This document shows positions 1-8,717 of a stretch of 64,000 nucleotides of DNA, one piece after another. The stretch spans positions 58,395 through 122,394 of the forward strand of contig NZ_JAAVUR010000017.1 in the NCBI RefSeq assembly GCF_018449545.1, given 5' to 3'. A program made the translations under genes and the position numbers. Source of the stretch: Granulicella sp. dw_53. Lineage in GTDB: Bacteria; Acidobacteriota; Terriglobia; Terriglobales; Acidobacteriaceae. Each line of letters begins with the position of its first letter. The stretch's first letter is position 1. The notes beneath the pieces are model-generated. The model worked only from the letters and a program-made list of their open reading frames with translations. It searched no databases and was not told the DNA's origin.

Positions 1-440
1 TTGGGACACTAGATGGTGCCAACATCGAGATCCGAAATGAGGTTGGGGAAGAAAACTTCTTTCTATTCGGGTTGACCTCGGAAGAGGCTACGCGGGAGCA
101 GCAGAACGGCTATCGACCCTACGATCTCTATCAACAGAACGATCTCTTGCGAGAGGTGTTGGACGGCCTTTCCTCAGGCAGATTCTCTAAAGGCGACGCC
201 GACGTCTTTCGGCCCTTGGTTCAGTCTTTATTGGAGCAGGATGCCTACATGCTTCTTGCCGATTACCAGTCCTACGTGGACACACAGCAACGCGTTAGCG
301 AGGCTTACCAGGATCACGATCGATGGACACGCATGTCGATGCTCAACTCAGCTCGCTCCGGGAAGTTCTCCTCCGACCGTACGATACGGGAATATTGCGC
401 CGAGATATGGAAGACTGGTCCGCCAACCAGGACGGCTTGA
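1..440 (+). CDS. glgP: Glycogen/maltodextrin phosphorylase, C-terminal fragment
   Basis: The window opens inside this gene; the reading frame is open from base 3. The visible 145 residues begin with TLDGANIEIRNEVGEENFF, a segment highly characteristic of the C-terminal PLP domain of alpha-glucan phosphorylases (GT35), and continue with the family's closing region (YDLYQQND, LLADYQSYVDTQ, RWTRMSMLN, RTIREYCAEIW). The enzyme releases glucose-1-phosphate from glycogen or maltodextrin in the cytoplasm. The PLP lysine and active site lie upstream of the window. A TTG at 72 is internal and not a real start. The last residues after AEIW are short, so this is the natural end and not a truncation. The identity is firm; the preferred substrate cannot be told. 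Confidence 0.93.
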   Translation, partial: GTLDGANIEIRNEVGEENFFLFGLTSEEATREQQNGYRPYDLYQQNDLLREVLDGLSSGRFSKGDADVFRPLVQSLLEQDAYMLLADYQSYVDTQQRVSEAYQDHDRWTRMSMLNSARSGKFSSDRTIREYCAEIWKTGPPTRTA

Positions 441-554
441 TCCCGATATTGAAACCCGTAAGGGGCGATACCCTCAGAATTAGAATTATCTTGCGTTTAA
501 CATTTCATTCTTATTCGGGACGGTACTCTCGGTGAGTCATCATCTGGAGGTCTC

Positions 555-1058
555 TTGCGTCTTTCATTCTTGTCCCTTGCATTGTCCGGTCTCCTTCTAC
601 TGCCTGCTGCTGCGCAGGCTGATACCTTCAACTTCAACGCTATCGGCTCTGGTGGTGGATTCAGTGGATCTGGCGTGCTCACAGCATCGAACAATGGAGA
701 TGGTTCTTATACCATCAACGCAATGAGTGGAAGCGGTATAACTGGCCTTATCGCGGCCGATGGTTTTTTCGGAAACGATAATCTGCTCTTTCCCACCGCT
801 TCGAGATTGTTGGATGTCAATGGCTTTGCTTTTACTCAGGTTCTAGCTGGAGTCACGTATTCGGTCAATATCTTCTCTACGGTAGCCGGATACGAAGCCA
901 TCAGCCTGGGCTCCGACGGGGACTTCGAGGACGCGCCAGTCACCTTCACCCTGACAAACACTTCTGCGGTTGCTCCCGAGCCCTCCAGTCTGTTCTTGCT
1001 CGGCTCCGGCATCTTGGCTGCTGCTGCTACCCAGATACGCCGGCGTTTGAACGTCTGA
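555..1058 (+). CDS. Secreted PEP-CTERM sorting-signal protein
   Basis: A 167-residue exported protein. Residues 1-22 form a signal peptide (RLSFLSLALSGLLLLPAAAQA). The middle is a Gly/Ser/Asn/Thr-rich beta-type region with no recognised fold. The C-terminus has the tripartite PEP-CTERM signal: APEPSS, a hydrophobic helix (LFLLGSGILAAAA) and a basic tail (RRR). Proteins with this tail are processed by an exosortase (EpsH/XrtA type) and usually belong to exopolysaccharide or biofilm matrix; no exosortase is in this window. The start is TTG: a clear GGAGG at 546-550 sits 4 bases upstream and no ATG is in range. Function beyond surface or matrix export is unknown. Confidence 0.85.
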   Translation: MRLSFLSLALSGLLLLPAAAQADTFNFNAIGSGGGFSGSGVLTASNNGDGSYTINAMSGSGITGLIAADGFFGNDNLLFPTASRLLDVNGFAFTQVLAGVTYSVNIFSTVAGYEAISLGSDGDFEDAPVTFTLTNTSAVAPEPSSLFLLGSGILAAAATQIRRRLNV

Positions 1059-1205
1059 ATCAGCTTTCAGGCTGGCTTCTCAGGATGGCCGGAGATCGCT
1101 TTGTAATGGCTGGATGGATGATCATGTTTCACTCATAAGCTCGGTCGTCGGGGCACAAGCGATAAACCGGCGATACAAGGCCTTATTGTCGTCTGCGGAT
1201 GGCTA

Positions 1206-1239
1206 CTGATGTGGAGTCCGCAAACGGACTCCACATCAG
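1206..1239. terminator. Bidirectional hairpin between convergent genes
   Basis: A perfect 15-bp stem (CTGATGTGGAGTCCG and its complement) closes a CAAA loop. It lies 147 bases past the PEP-CTERM gene and 17 bases past the stop of the convergent phytase-like gene, where a shared terminator is expected. No long T-tract follows, so it may act as an RNA 3' end protector as much as an intrinsic terminator. Confidence 0.6.
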
Positions 1240-1255
1240 CCGAGAACTACTTGGG

Positions 1256-2650
1256 CTAATTTAGATACCCATTTCGAGCTTGTGGTACGAACACCGAACC
1301 GCCCAGATCGGAGTCCTTAAAGCCGAACACAAAGAACTGGTTCGGATTAGAGTTGGTCACTCCACCGTAGTCCTGCAGAAAGTCGTTGTCATTCGCAACC
1401 CATATCGTATGGGTTGTGACACCGCCTACGGTAACGTCAGGACCGAAGGCCATGCCTTCGATCTTTGCAGGAATGGTACCGGTCGTGAATCCGCTGGCCG
1501 TCAGGACGTTGACGATGTCGAGGAACAGCGTCTTGGACACCTCGTGATTGGCTGCCGTGAGTCCATCCATGTTGCTGACGTCGGTAGCCCCTGTGAGATC
1601 GATCTTGAAGAGTTGCTTGATCTTTGCCTTGGAGCCATCGCCCAGACCTTTGCCATCGCGCTCATCCACGATGAACTCATGGTTGTTCAGGGCTAGTAAC
1701 TCACTAACGCCAGATCCGGTTGTGAGACTGTAGGCGTACTCGTGCATGACTCCAGAGGTGATATCGATGGTGAGAATGCGCAGTAGATTTGCCGCTGCGC
1801 CGCCCTGATTCGCGTCCTGAATGTAGGGAGCCTGAATGATCGTCGCCAGAGTCTTTCCATCCGGGGTGATAGCCAGACCTTCAAGGCCCTTGTTTGCGGT
1901 CCGTCCGCTGGTGTTGTTGGCGATCTCAGTCGCTCCAACAGGGCTAAGGTTGCTGACGTAATACTTGCTCGGCAGTGCAAAGGTTCTTATTCGGGTTCCC
2001 TTGAACCGGTCGAATTGATAGACATATGGACCGTATTCGTCAGAGATGAAGACGCTCATCCCATCGTTTGCAAGGCGGATGCTCTCCGGATCCAGACGAG
2101 CATCGGTTGGATCGCCCGAGTTCTGATTCGGATCGAAGTTATCCGACCGTCCAGTGAAGAAGTATTGGCCCACATAGTTAACCGAAGGCGCGCCCGAACC
2201 CACTCCCAACCCGGCCCCCGAACCGTATACCAGGGCACTTGGATTCGAGAGCAGAGTCGTTTTTTCAAGCGTAGGCGCGATGGTAAAGGGGAGACCAGAG
2301 CCCGTTGTATTGGGCTGCAGGTTCATCTTGATGGTTTGGAAGCGGTCAATATAGCTGGCTGTATCGTCGATTGCCGCGTTGTAGGAGACGGCGTTAGGCC
2401 CGCGGTCTGGCACGGCGAGGAAACGATCGGAAGAGACATAGGCAATCCCTGAGCCGAGTCCCCCTAGCAGATTGGCGGAAACTCCATTCTCCAGTGTTCC
2501 TGTCAGACCCGAAAGGTCAGCATAGCTTCCGGCGCTGCTGGCGGTCAGTGTACCTTTTGCAAGCAGGTTTACCTGCGACTCGGCTCGATCGGCTGAAGCC
2601 ACGGTAATGAGTATGAGGGCCCGGAGAAGCAAACTCGATGAACTTTTCAC
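1256..2650 (-). CDS. Secreted esterase-like phytase-domain protein
   Basis: A 464-residue protein with an N-terminal signal peptide (basic SSSS start, hydrophobic LLLRALILITVASA, likely cleavage near residue 24). The mature part matches the esterase-like phytase family: GTLENGVSANLLGGLGSGIAY, FLAVPDRGPN, DPESIRLANDG, VFISDEYGPYVYQFD, GLEGLAITPDGKTL and a late GMAFGPDV...WVANDND block, the repeated blade motifs of a beta-propeller. The family is tied to phosphoester hydrolysis, but the true substrate of most members is unknown. It is likely monocistronic, with a terminator just past its stop. The start ATG is followed by a normal signal peptide and preceded by AGGAGGAA about 10 bases upstream. 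Confidence 0.85.
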   Translation of the reverse strand: MKSSSSLLLRALILITVASADRAESQVNLLAKGTLTASSAGSYADLSGLTGTLENGVSANLLGGLGSGIAYVSSDRFLAVPDRGPNAVSYNAAIDDTASYIDRFQTIKMNLQPNTTGSGLPFTIAPTLEKTTLLSNPSALVYGSGAGLGVGSGAPSVNYVGQYFFTGRSDNFDPNQNSGDPTDARLDPESIRLANDGMSVFISDEYGPYVYQFDRFKGTRIRTFALPSKYYVSNLSPVGATEIANNTSGRTANKGLEGLAITPDGKTLATIIQAPYIQDANQGGAAANLLRILTIDITSGVMHEYAYSLTTGSGVSELLALNNHEFIVDERDGKGLGDGSKAKIKQLFKIDLTGATDVSNMDGLTAANHEVSKTLFLDIVNVLTASGFTTGTIPAKIEGMAFGPDVTVGGVTTHTIWVANDNDFLQDYGGVTNSNPNQFFVFGFKDSDLGGSVFVPQARNGYLN

Positions 2651-2913
2651 GATGGTAGTTCCTCCTTGGTTTGTAACTGAGCGGCAATTTTATTGCCAGT
2701 ATCTGCTGCGAACATAAACGTCCCGTAAATGCTGACCTCTTTTATCGATGATGGATCAAGAGCAGCACAAGAAGCGCACGTTTGATAACTTCGTGCGGCA
2801 GACCTGCGCTTGTGGAACAGGGGGATGGCGAAGAAGTAAGGGCAGGGTGCTCTTTACTGCAATAGTTCTATGGGCACCACCATATAGATCCATCGAGATC
2901 CAGAAGAGAGACA

Positions 2914-3615
2914 TCAGATCTCAATCAACGTCTGAAGTCTGAGGGCATTTGCATACGCGTGTGAGAGTGCGGTGTTATCGAAGACAATCCAGACGTTATC
3001 GTGAGATTTGACTTCGGCAGCCAACGCAGTCAGAAACTTGTCCTCGTAATTTGAATAGTAAGTACGTGGCGAACCGTGAAGGCGGTAATAAGCGAGCTTA
3101 GTGTCCCCGCCGGGTGTAGCAGCTATTGGATCGCCTTTGGGAGGATCGGCGGCCACTCTGGCGATCGCAAATCTTTTGAAAAGTGTATTCGCCGCGGTGG
3201 TAAACCAGTTTGTATTGCGTGGCTCAAGGACGACCTCCCCTTGATAGAGTTCCCGCACCAAAGAAAAGAAGTCTTCAGCAAGTGCGAAATCGAAGGAGAG
3301 CGATGGGGGAAGCTGAAAAAGAATGGGACCCATCTTCTCGCGCATGGGTTCAATCTGTTCGAAGAATGTTTTGAGCAAAGGAGCTGTATTGTGTAGTTTT
3401 TCTTCGTGAGTCACTGTCTTAGGAGCTTTTATGGAGAAGCGAAAGTTCGACGGAGTCTCTTTGGCCCACTTAGCCCATGTAGCGGTACGATGTGGACGAT
3501 AAAAAGATGAATTAATCTCAACGCAGGAAAGAGTGCGCGAGTAGCGATAGAGGCGAGTTCTTTCTTGCTCTTCGCTTGGGGGAATGGACCAGCCGGCAGT
3601 GCCAATGCGATGCAT
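2914..3615 (-). CDS. DUF72 family protein (YecE-like)
   Basis: 233 residues, the normal length for DUF72. The N-terminus HRIGTAGWSIP is the family signature (GTSGW-type), followed by VEINSSFYR, WAKETPSNFRFSIKAPK, GPILFQLPPS, VVLEPRN and, near the end, YYRLHGSPRTYYSNY and VWIVFDNT. DUF72 proteins form a TIM-barrel with conserved acidic and aromatic residues; their biochemical role is still unknown, though a nuclease or phosphodiesterase-like role has been discussed. Nothing in the surroundings assigns a pathway. About 260 bases upstream of the phytase-like gene hold no other gene. Confidence 0.9.
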   Translation of the reverse strand: MHRIGTAGWSIPPSEEQERTRLYRYSRTLSCVEINSSFYRPHRTATWAKWAKETPSNFRFSIKAPKTVTHEEKLHNTAPLLKTFFEQIEPMREKMGPILFQLPPSLSFDFALAEDFFSLVRELYQGEVVLEPRNTNWFTTAANTLFKRFAIARVAADPPKGDPIAATPGGDTKLAYYRLHGSPRTYYSNYEDKFLTALAAEVKSHDNVWIVFDNTALSHAYANALRLQTLIEI

Positions 3616-4011
3616 GAAGGTTTGATGCTGCCTTACTGGAATCTACGAGAACCATGGATGGGAAACTTCAACCCAGGCAGGAGAGAGCCATTCAAAAATT
3701 GATTTCGCCTAATTCTTGGATTCAAGGATTGTTGTTCCGGTGAGTACTTGAGTGAGGCGCTGTCTGGCTCTGTATCCCTGGTCGGTGCCTGGATTACCTC
3801 GATAACCAGTCTTTCCCCTTCTTGCCCGGTTGCTTCATTCCTGCTTACAATTAGCGACGTTTGTGTCCCCCTGAAGAAATTGTTCTCCTAATCAATTCTC
3901 GGATGTGAGAGGCTACAGCAAGCCTTCTCGCACACGTCTAACTCACAGGTTTCACGGAGCTATGGCTGTAAACGGTAAGTGCTGACATAGATACAACGAT
4001 TGGGAGATACC
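3616..4011. other. Non-coding stretch between divergent genes
   Basis: About 395 bases between the divergent DUF72 and methyltransferase-like genes. No open frame with coding character is visible. An imperfect stem (GAGAGGCT / AAGCCTTCTC) lies near 3909-3930, and no strong promoter hexamers could be picked by eye. It presumably holds both promoters. Confidence 0.4.
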
Positions 4012-4872
4012 TTGCGGCGTATTGAGTTGATTGAGATCCATGACCATCCTCGCTTTCCTGATCACTTACGTAATCTGTTCACGGATGCACTACAGGCGCT
4101 GTGGGAGCTCGGCAACTCCTATGGTCCAATCACGTCTCTGCTCCACGATGCTTTGGCGAGCGCCGGAACGGTGGAGGTGCTGGATCTTTGCTCCGGTGGT
4201 GGTGGACCCTGGCAGCGTCTGGCCGAAAAGTTGGAACAGGCATTCCGGTTGCCCGTCCGCGTAAGGTTAAGTGACAGGTATCCGAATCTTGAGGCGTTCA
4301 AGCGGGCTCGTCTCCGATCAAACTCGAAGATCGGTTCAATCTCGCAACCCGTCGATGCATTACATGTGCCCGCGACACTGTCGGGCTTCAGGACTATGTT
4401 TTCTTCGTTCCACCACTTCGGCCCAGCGAACGCGCGGCGCGTGCTCCACGATGCGATGGAAGACGGCCGGGGTATTGGGATCTTCGAGGTACCGGGACGC
4501 AACGTGAAGACCGTACTATTGGTCTGCATGACACCGCTCATGGTGTTGTGGTTGACTCCGCGTATTCGGCCCTTTTGTTGGTCGCGTCTGTTCTGGACCT
4601 ACGTTGTCCCTGTAATTCCGTTGGCAATCGGATTCGATGGGCTGATCTCCTGTCTTCGCGCCTATGCACCCGAGGAGCTGGAAGAGATGGTCGCGGAATT
4701 GAAGGGAGCGTCCCCAAAAGAGCACTATCTGTGGAAGGTTGGCGAGGAGCGTGGAGGGATGCTGCCCATCAGCTATATCATCGGTCTTCCATTGAGGAGT
4801 GGAGAGGACGCTTCTGAGATCCCTGCAAGCTCGGGGTTTACGCGCTCACCTACGGAGGAGCAGTATGTCTAG
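4012..4872 (+). CDS. Methyltransferase-like protein with C-terminal hydrophobic helices
   Basis: The N-terminal half has a SAM-binding motif I, EVLDLCSGGGGPWQRLAEKL, and a motif II-like acidic position (VRVRLSDRYPN), pointing to a class I methyltransferase fold. A later segment (LSGFRTMFSSFHHF) fits motif IV. From about residue 165 the protein has two hydrophobic stretches (TVLLVCMTPLMVLWLTP and LFWTYVVPVIPLAIGFDGL) and ends with a soluble part (EEMVAELKG, GLPLRSGE), so it may be membrane attached. The substrate is unknown. TTG at 4012 is preferred because GGGAG ends 5 bases upstream; a TTG at 4000 would add four residues. Its stop overlaps the end of the convergent LacI gene by 4 bases. Confidence 0.72.
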   Translation: MRRIELIEIHDHPRFPDHLRNLFTDALQALWELGNSYGPITSLLHDALASAGTVEVLDLCSGGGGPWQRLAEKLEQAFRLPVRVRLSDRYPNLEAFKRARLRSNSKIGSISQPVDALHVPATLSGFRTMFSSFHHFGPANARRVLHDAMEDGRGIGIFEVPGRNVKTVLLVCMTPLMVLWLTPRIRPFCWSRLFWTYVVPVIPLAIGFDGLISCLRAYAPEELEEMVAELKGASPKEHYLWKVGEERGGMLPISYIIGLPLRSGEDASEIPASSGFTRSPTEEQYV

Positions 4873-5963
4873 CGCAGTGCAGGCAGTGGAATCGTTGTAG
4901 CGATCCCTCGTATGCGAGTTTTTTGTACAGAGGATGATAAAAACCTAGAATCCGGGCAGCCACAGGAGGCGCGGAGGATTAGCGTGGCCGGCAGCAAGAG
5001 AGAGATGGACGTCAACGTCTCATCCGAGCAGATTCGTTTGAAGAGGAGACGCGCTGCTTGTCTGCCAAGGTCCGCCGCAGGTTGGCGAACGACGGTCAGA
5101 CTGGGACGGAGGAGAGAGGCCAATTCGAAGTCGTCAAAGCCTATTAGAGCCATATCGTCCGGGATGGAGAGATTGAGCTCCTGGATAGCTTCCATTACAT
5201 GACTCGTGGTGACGTTGTTGGTGGTGAAGATCGCCTCTGGCGGTGCGGCACCTGCGAGGGCCTGTTCGAGATAGATACGGATGGATTCGGCCGTCTCGGC
5301 CTGGAGGATAGCCTCGAACTTTAGCCCATGGCTGCGCATGGCGTCTTCGTAGCCTGCGATGCGCTCCTGAGTTGTGTAGATCTTTTCGCAGTCCGAGCTG
5401 ATACAGAGAATGCGCTTGTATCCGTGAGAGAGAAGATGTGTGACGGCTTCCATGGAACCGCGTCGATTCTCGACCAGCACGACATCGCAGCCACTGTTCT
5501 CGACCGGGCGGTCGAGCAAGACGATGGGGGTACCATTGCCGTGCTCAAACTTGAGTTTTCCTGGGGTGGCAATCAGCAGCATGCCGTCCACGCAATGCTG
5601 CCTCATCTGGCGAAGAATAGCGAACTCGGTCTCTTGATTCGAGTTTGAAGCGGCGACCCAAACCAGCAGACCATGCTCGCGAGCGATCTCCTGAATGTTA
5701 TGCGCTACTTCTGCAAAGAAAGGATCGCCAAGATTGGGAACAATCAGACCAATCGCATTAGAGGGCTGGCCCATCAGCATGCGGGCGGCCACGTTGGGCG
5801 AGTAGCCGAGACGTTCGATAGCCGCGCTGACCTTGCGTGCTGTCTTCTCCGAAATATTGGGGTGCTGGTTGAGAAAGCGTGAGACCGTCATAGGGGCGAC
5901 GCCAGCGGCGCGCGCGACGTCTGCCAATGTAACGCTCTTGATGGGCTGTTTTCGGGTAGCCAT
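4869..5963 (-). CDS. LacI-family transcriptional regulator
   Basis: Starting from MATRKQPIKSV, the protein has a classic LacI helix-turn-helix (VTLADVARAAGVAPMTVSRF) with the hinge helix NVAARML, then a periplasmic-binding-protein-like effector domain (IGLIVPNLGDPFFAEV, VVLLDRP, LIGFDDFELASLLRPSLT). It binds DNA as a dimer and should respond to a sugar or nucleoside-type ligand. An in-frame upstream start at 6047 adds 28 residues without family similarity; the ATG at 5963 with GGAA upstream fits the family better. No sugar operon adjoins it, so its targets are elsewhere or are its own promoter. It ends in a C-terminal stretch (about 30 residues) beyond the usual domain. Confidence 0.9.
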   Translation of the reverse strand: MATRKQPIKSVTLADVARAAGVAPMTVSRFLNQHPNISEKTARKVSAAIERLGYSPNVAARMLMGQPSNAIGLIVPNLGDPFFAEVAHNIQEIAREHGLLVWVAASNSNQETEFAILRQMRQHCVDGMLLIATPGKLKFEHGNGTPIVLLDRPVENSGCDVVLVENRRGSMEAVTHLLSHGYKRILCISSDCEKIYTTQERIAGYEDAMRSHGLKFEAILQAETAESIRIYLEQALAGAAPPEAIFTTNNVTTSHVMEAIQELNLSIPDDMALIGFDDFELASLLRPSLTVVRQPAADLGRQAARLLFKRICSDETLTSISLLLPATLILRASCGCPDSRFLSSSVQKTRIRGIATTIPLPALR

Positions 5964-6221
5964 GAGTTCCGGTCTGCATCTTGAAGCACTAGAAGGAGTC
6001 GAAGAAAGAATAACCGAATTCGTGAGGCTTTCGTGTGCAGTGGGCACAACTACGGTAGACGAGGTCTGCGAGTGTCGCCTACGAACGATGAGGAGCGTTT
6101 CAGGAAAGGCATGGGCGGATTACACCGTCTTCGGAGAGAGCCGGCAGCGCCTTTTGCGGATGCCACGAGCAAAAGGGACGGTCGCATCCTCCTGGTACGC
6201 CAGAGTATAATTAGCTCCGAA

Positions 6222-6296
6222 GCGGGAGTAGCTCAATGGTAGAGTAGCGGCTTCCCAAGCCGTTGGTTGCGGGTTCGATCCCCGTCTCCCGCTCCA
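6222..6296 (+). tRNA. tRNA-Gly (anticodon CCC)
   Basis: A complete cloverleaf can be folded by eye: acceptor stem GCGGGAG/CTCCCGC, D arm GCTCAATGGTAGAGT, anticodon stem GCGGC/GCCGT around the loop TTCCCAA (anticodon CCC, reading GGG), T arm GCGGGTTCGATCCCCGT, discriminator T and an encoded CCA. It stands alone between the LacI gene region and a small zinc-ribbon gene on the other strand. Confidence 0.97.
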
Positions 6297-6388
6297 GATT
6301 TTGAACCCACCTTACATCCCTCTAGCAATAGCTGAATTTCTATGGACCTTAGGCTTGAGTTCCAGCCAAGGATGTCCCTTGGAGGGCA

Positions 6389-6610
6389 TTAGCTGTCTTT
6401 GCGGTAGAGAAGTTCCCGCATCGCTTGTCTCCGAGCTTCATTTGCTTCGGTGACAGTCTTACGCTCATCGGCGTCCATGCGGTGCTTCGTCGTAGGATCG
6501 GCTGATTCTGGAGCGCTACACTCGGGGCAACGGTTGGCGAAGCCAGGTTTATCGGGCTTCAGTTGAAACTCTTCCGAGCAGTTGACGCAAACTTTGATGG
6601 GAAAAGCCAT
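6389..6610 (-). CDS. Small zinc-ribbon protein
   Basis: 73 residues. Two CxxC pairs (CVNC at the N-terminus and CPEC about 18 residues on) make a compact zinc ribbon, followed by a charged helical tail (HRMDADERKTVTEANEARRQAMRELLYRKD). Proteins of this shape are often annotated as FmdB-like or hypothetical zinc-ribbon proteins; the exact role is unknown. The ATG is well placed with no gene overlap. It sits between the tRNA and the S41 protease and is probably transcribed alone. Confidence 0.7.
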   Translation of the reverse strand: MAFPIKVCVNCSEEFQLKPDKPGFANRCPECSAPESADPTTKHRMDADERKTVTEANEARRQAMRELLYRKDS

Positions 6611-6805
6611 TTGGATCTATGATACGACGCCCAAACGAGGTTCTTCAATGATGTTCATTCCTGAGCGGTGGCGGTGCAGATAAGCTACTTTCAGTCCGGT
6701 TCAATGAGATGTCGGTGATTTCGACCCGGAAAAGTGACGGTGTCTGCGTTAAATGCACAATGCCGCGAGATGGCGGCATTGTGCAATGAGCAGCGAACAA
6801 CGGGT

Positions 6806-8437
6806 CTAGCGGCTGGCGGTCGTGGTGGTCTTCTGTGCCAGTTTCAGGTGTTCTTCCAAGGCCTCCGCCTGGGGCAGGAAGGTGATTGCCTTGGCGATTT
6901 GAGGATCCCACTGGGCTCGAACTTTGAGGCCTTCGAGCTGTCCGAACTGCGAGGTGAAGATATCGCTCTTGATGCTCTCTTTGACCCAATCACTTACGCC
7001 GGCGATGTCGTTATCGGTGTAGGTGATGTTGTTGTTTTTGAGGAAGGCCTTGAACTCCTGTAAAACTGTGTCGTCAACCGCGAAGTCCTTCTGGACGGTG
7101 TGAGTGGCGAGGTAGTGTTTGCTGAAGTCGAAGAAGGCGTAGTGCTGGAGAAGTGAATCCTGGAATTGATTCGACTTCACGTTATCGATCTTCTCGTCGG
7201 GACTGATTCCCCCTCCACCATAGACGGTGCGTCCAGCGTCAGTGAGTTTGACTTCGAGATTGGATTTGTCCTTCGGCTCCTTGCCTGCGTCGCGGACGTA
7301 GTAGTAGTCGTAGAGCGAGACATGGTCGTAGTTGCGTTGGATCAGGCGTCCGGAGGGGGTGTAGTAGTGGTAGGTGGTAAGGGCGAGACCGGTGTTCTCA
7401 GTAATCTGAAATACCGTCTGGACGAGGCCCTTCCCAAAGGTGGTCTCACCTACGATGAGGGCGCGGTCGTGGTCCTGAAGAGCTCCGGAGACGATCTCAG
7501 CGGCTGAGGCGGTGTTGCGGTTGACGAGGACGACGATGGGGTATTTATTCGAGCCCTGTTCGCCGTGGGCGGCTCGGTAGACCTGGTCCGGGAAGGCGCG
7601 GCCGCGTTGCGAGACTACGATTTGGCCCTTCTGTAGGAACTTGTCGGACATATTTACGGCTTCGTTGAGAAGTCCGCCAGGATTGCCGCGAAGGTCAAGG
7701 ACGAGGCCCTTGAGTTCGCCAGCCGCTTGGAACTTATCGAGGGCATCGCCGACTTCCCGGCTGGTGGTCTCCATGAAGTTGGTTACGTGGATGTATCCGA
7801 CGCCAGGCTTGAGCTGGAAGGCCAGATCTACGGAGTAGCGGGGAATCTCGTCGCGGACGAGGTCGAAGACGAGGGGTTTGGGAGCGCCTTCGCGTTCCAT
7901 GGTGACCGAGACATGCGTTCCCTTGGGTCCTTTGAGGAGGGAAGCGACAGCGGTGGAATCCATGCCTGTGGTGGATTTGCCGTCGATGGAGACGATGACA
8001 TCGCCGGGACGAATGCCAGCCTTATAAGAGGGTGTGTCCTCGAAGGGGTTGAGAACGACGATCTTGGTTGTACCGTTCTTATCCGGCTGCGGGCGGATCT
8101 GCATTCCTACTCCGTAATACTTCCCGTGCTGGTCCTCGCGCATCTGGGCGAAGGCCTTGGGATCGTAGAAGTTGGAGTGAGGATCGAGGGTGTGAAGCAT
8201 TCCCGGAATCGCGCCATCGTAGATGGCTTTATCGGTCTTATCGGAGTCCAGTTTATCCGCGTAGTTCTGCTCGACGAGGGAGTAGACGCTGGTGAAGGAG
8301 CGAAGACTATCTCGGAGAGTGGACTCATCGGTGGCGGATTGAGCCGCGACCTTCTGGTTGACGAGCGTGCCAAAGACGGCGCAAGTACCGAGGAAGAGAG
8401 TTACGGAAAAAAGTGCGCGACGGGAGCGGGGTGCCAT
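6806..8437 (-). CDS. ctpA: C-terminal processing peptidase (S41, CtpA type)
   Basis: An exported serine protease of the Prc/CtpA family. From the chosen ATG the protein starts with a signal anchor (RRALFSVTLFLGTCAVFGTLV). A PDZ domain follows (YYGVGMQIR, PSYKAGIRPGDVIVSIDGK), then the S41 catalytic core with LVLDLRGNPGGLL, the nucleophile Ser311 in TASAAEI and the general base Lys336 in GETTFGKGLVQ. The 25-residue Ser-Lys gap is the family's. The C-terminal extension (about 150 residues) is longer than the minimal core. It should trim or degrade envelope proteins. A longer reading frame reaches 8533 but its extra 32 residues would put non-signal sequence before the signal peptide. It is divergent from the SurA-like gene, giving an envelope quality-control pair. 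Confidence 0.93.
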   Translation of the reverse strand: MAPRSRRALFSVTLFLGTCAVFGTLVNQKVAAQSATDESTLRDSLRSFTSVYSLVEQNYADKLDSDKTDKAIYDGAIPGMLHTLDPHSNFYDPKAFAQMREDQHGKYYGVGMQIRPQPDKNGTTKIVVLNPFEDTPSYKAGIRPGDVIVSIDGKSTTGMDSTAVASLLKGPKGTHVSVTMEREGAPKPLVFDLVRDEIPRYSVDLAFQLKPGVGYIHVTNFMETTSREVGDALDKFQAAGELKGLVLDLRGNPGGLLNEAVNMSDKFLQKGQIVVSQRGRAFPDQVYRAAHGEQGSNKYPIVVLVNRNTASAAEIVSGALQDHDRALIVGETTFGKGLVQTVFQITENTGLALTTYHYYTPSGRLIQRNYDHVSLYDYYYVRDAGKEPKDKSNLEVKLTDAGRTVYGGGGISPDEKIDNVKSNQFQDSLLQHYAFFDFSKHYLATHTVQKDFAVDDTVLQEFKAFLKNNNITYTDNDIAGVSDWVKESIKSDIFTSQFGQLEGLKVRAQWDPQIAKAITFLPQAEALEEHLKLAQKTTTTASR

Positions 8438-8717
8438 GGGCGGGATTATGACCTCGTGTGACGGCAGTCGTGGTGCGGTAGAGGGCGGAGCAGCCCGTGC
8501 GAATACAGTCCTACTTTGGACGGAGTATAGCACCGGGAGGTAAGCGAAGAGGAGGGAAAGACTGGATACGGAGGTGGGATTCGCAGGATGGTGTTCTGGC
8601 GGTTAGAATACAGGTGGATACCGTCGGGTTGTATGTGGCGTCCAACGGCAGGGGCTGAGACTCGCAGGGATTTGGCTGCGAGACAGATGTGGCCTGATGC
8701 CGATCTGAAGAATACGA

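Noticed and set aside
2748..2942. 64-codon frame upstream of the phytase-like gene
   Set aside because: Overlaps the end of the DUF72 gene on the other strand, and has no motif.
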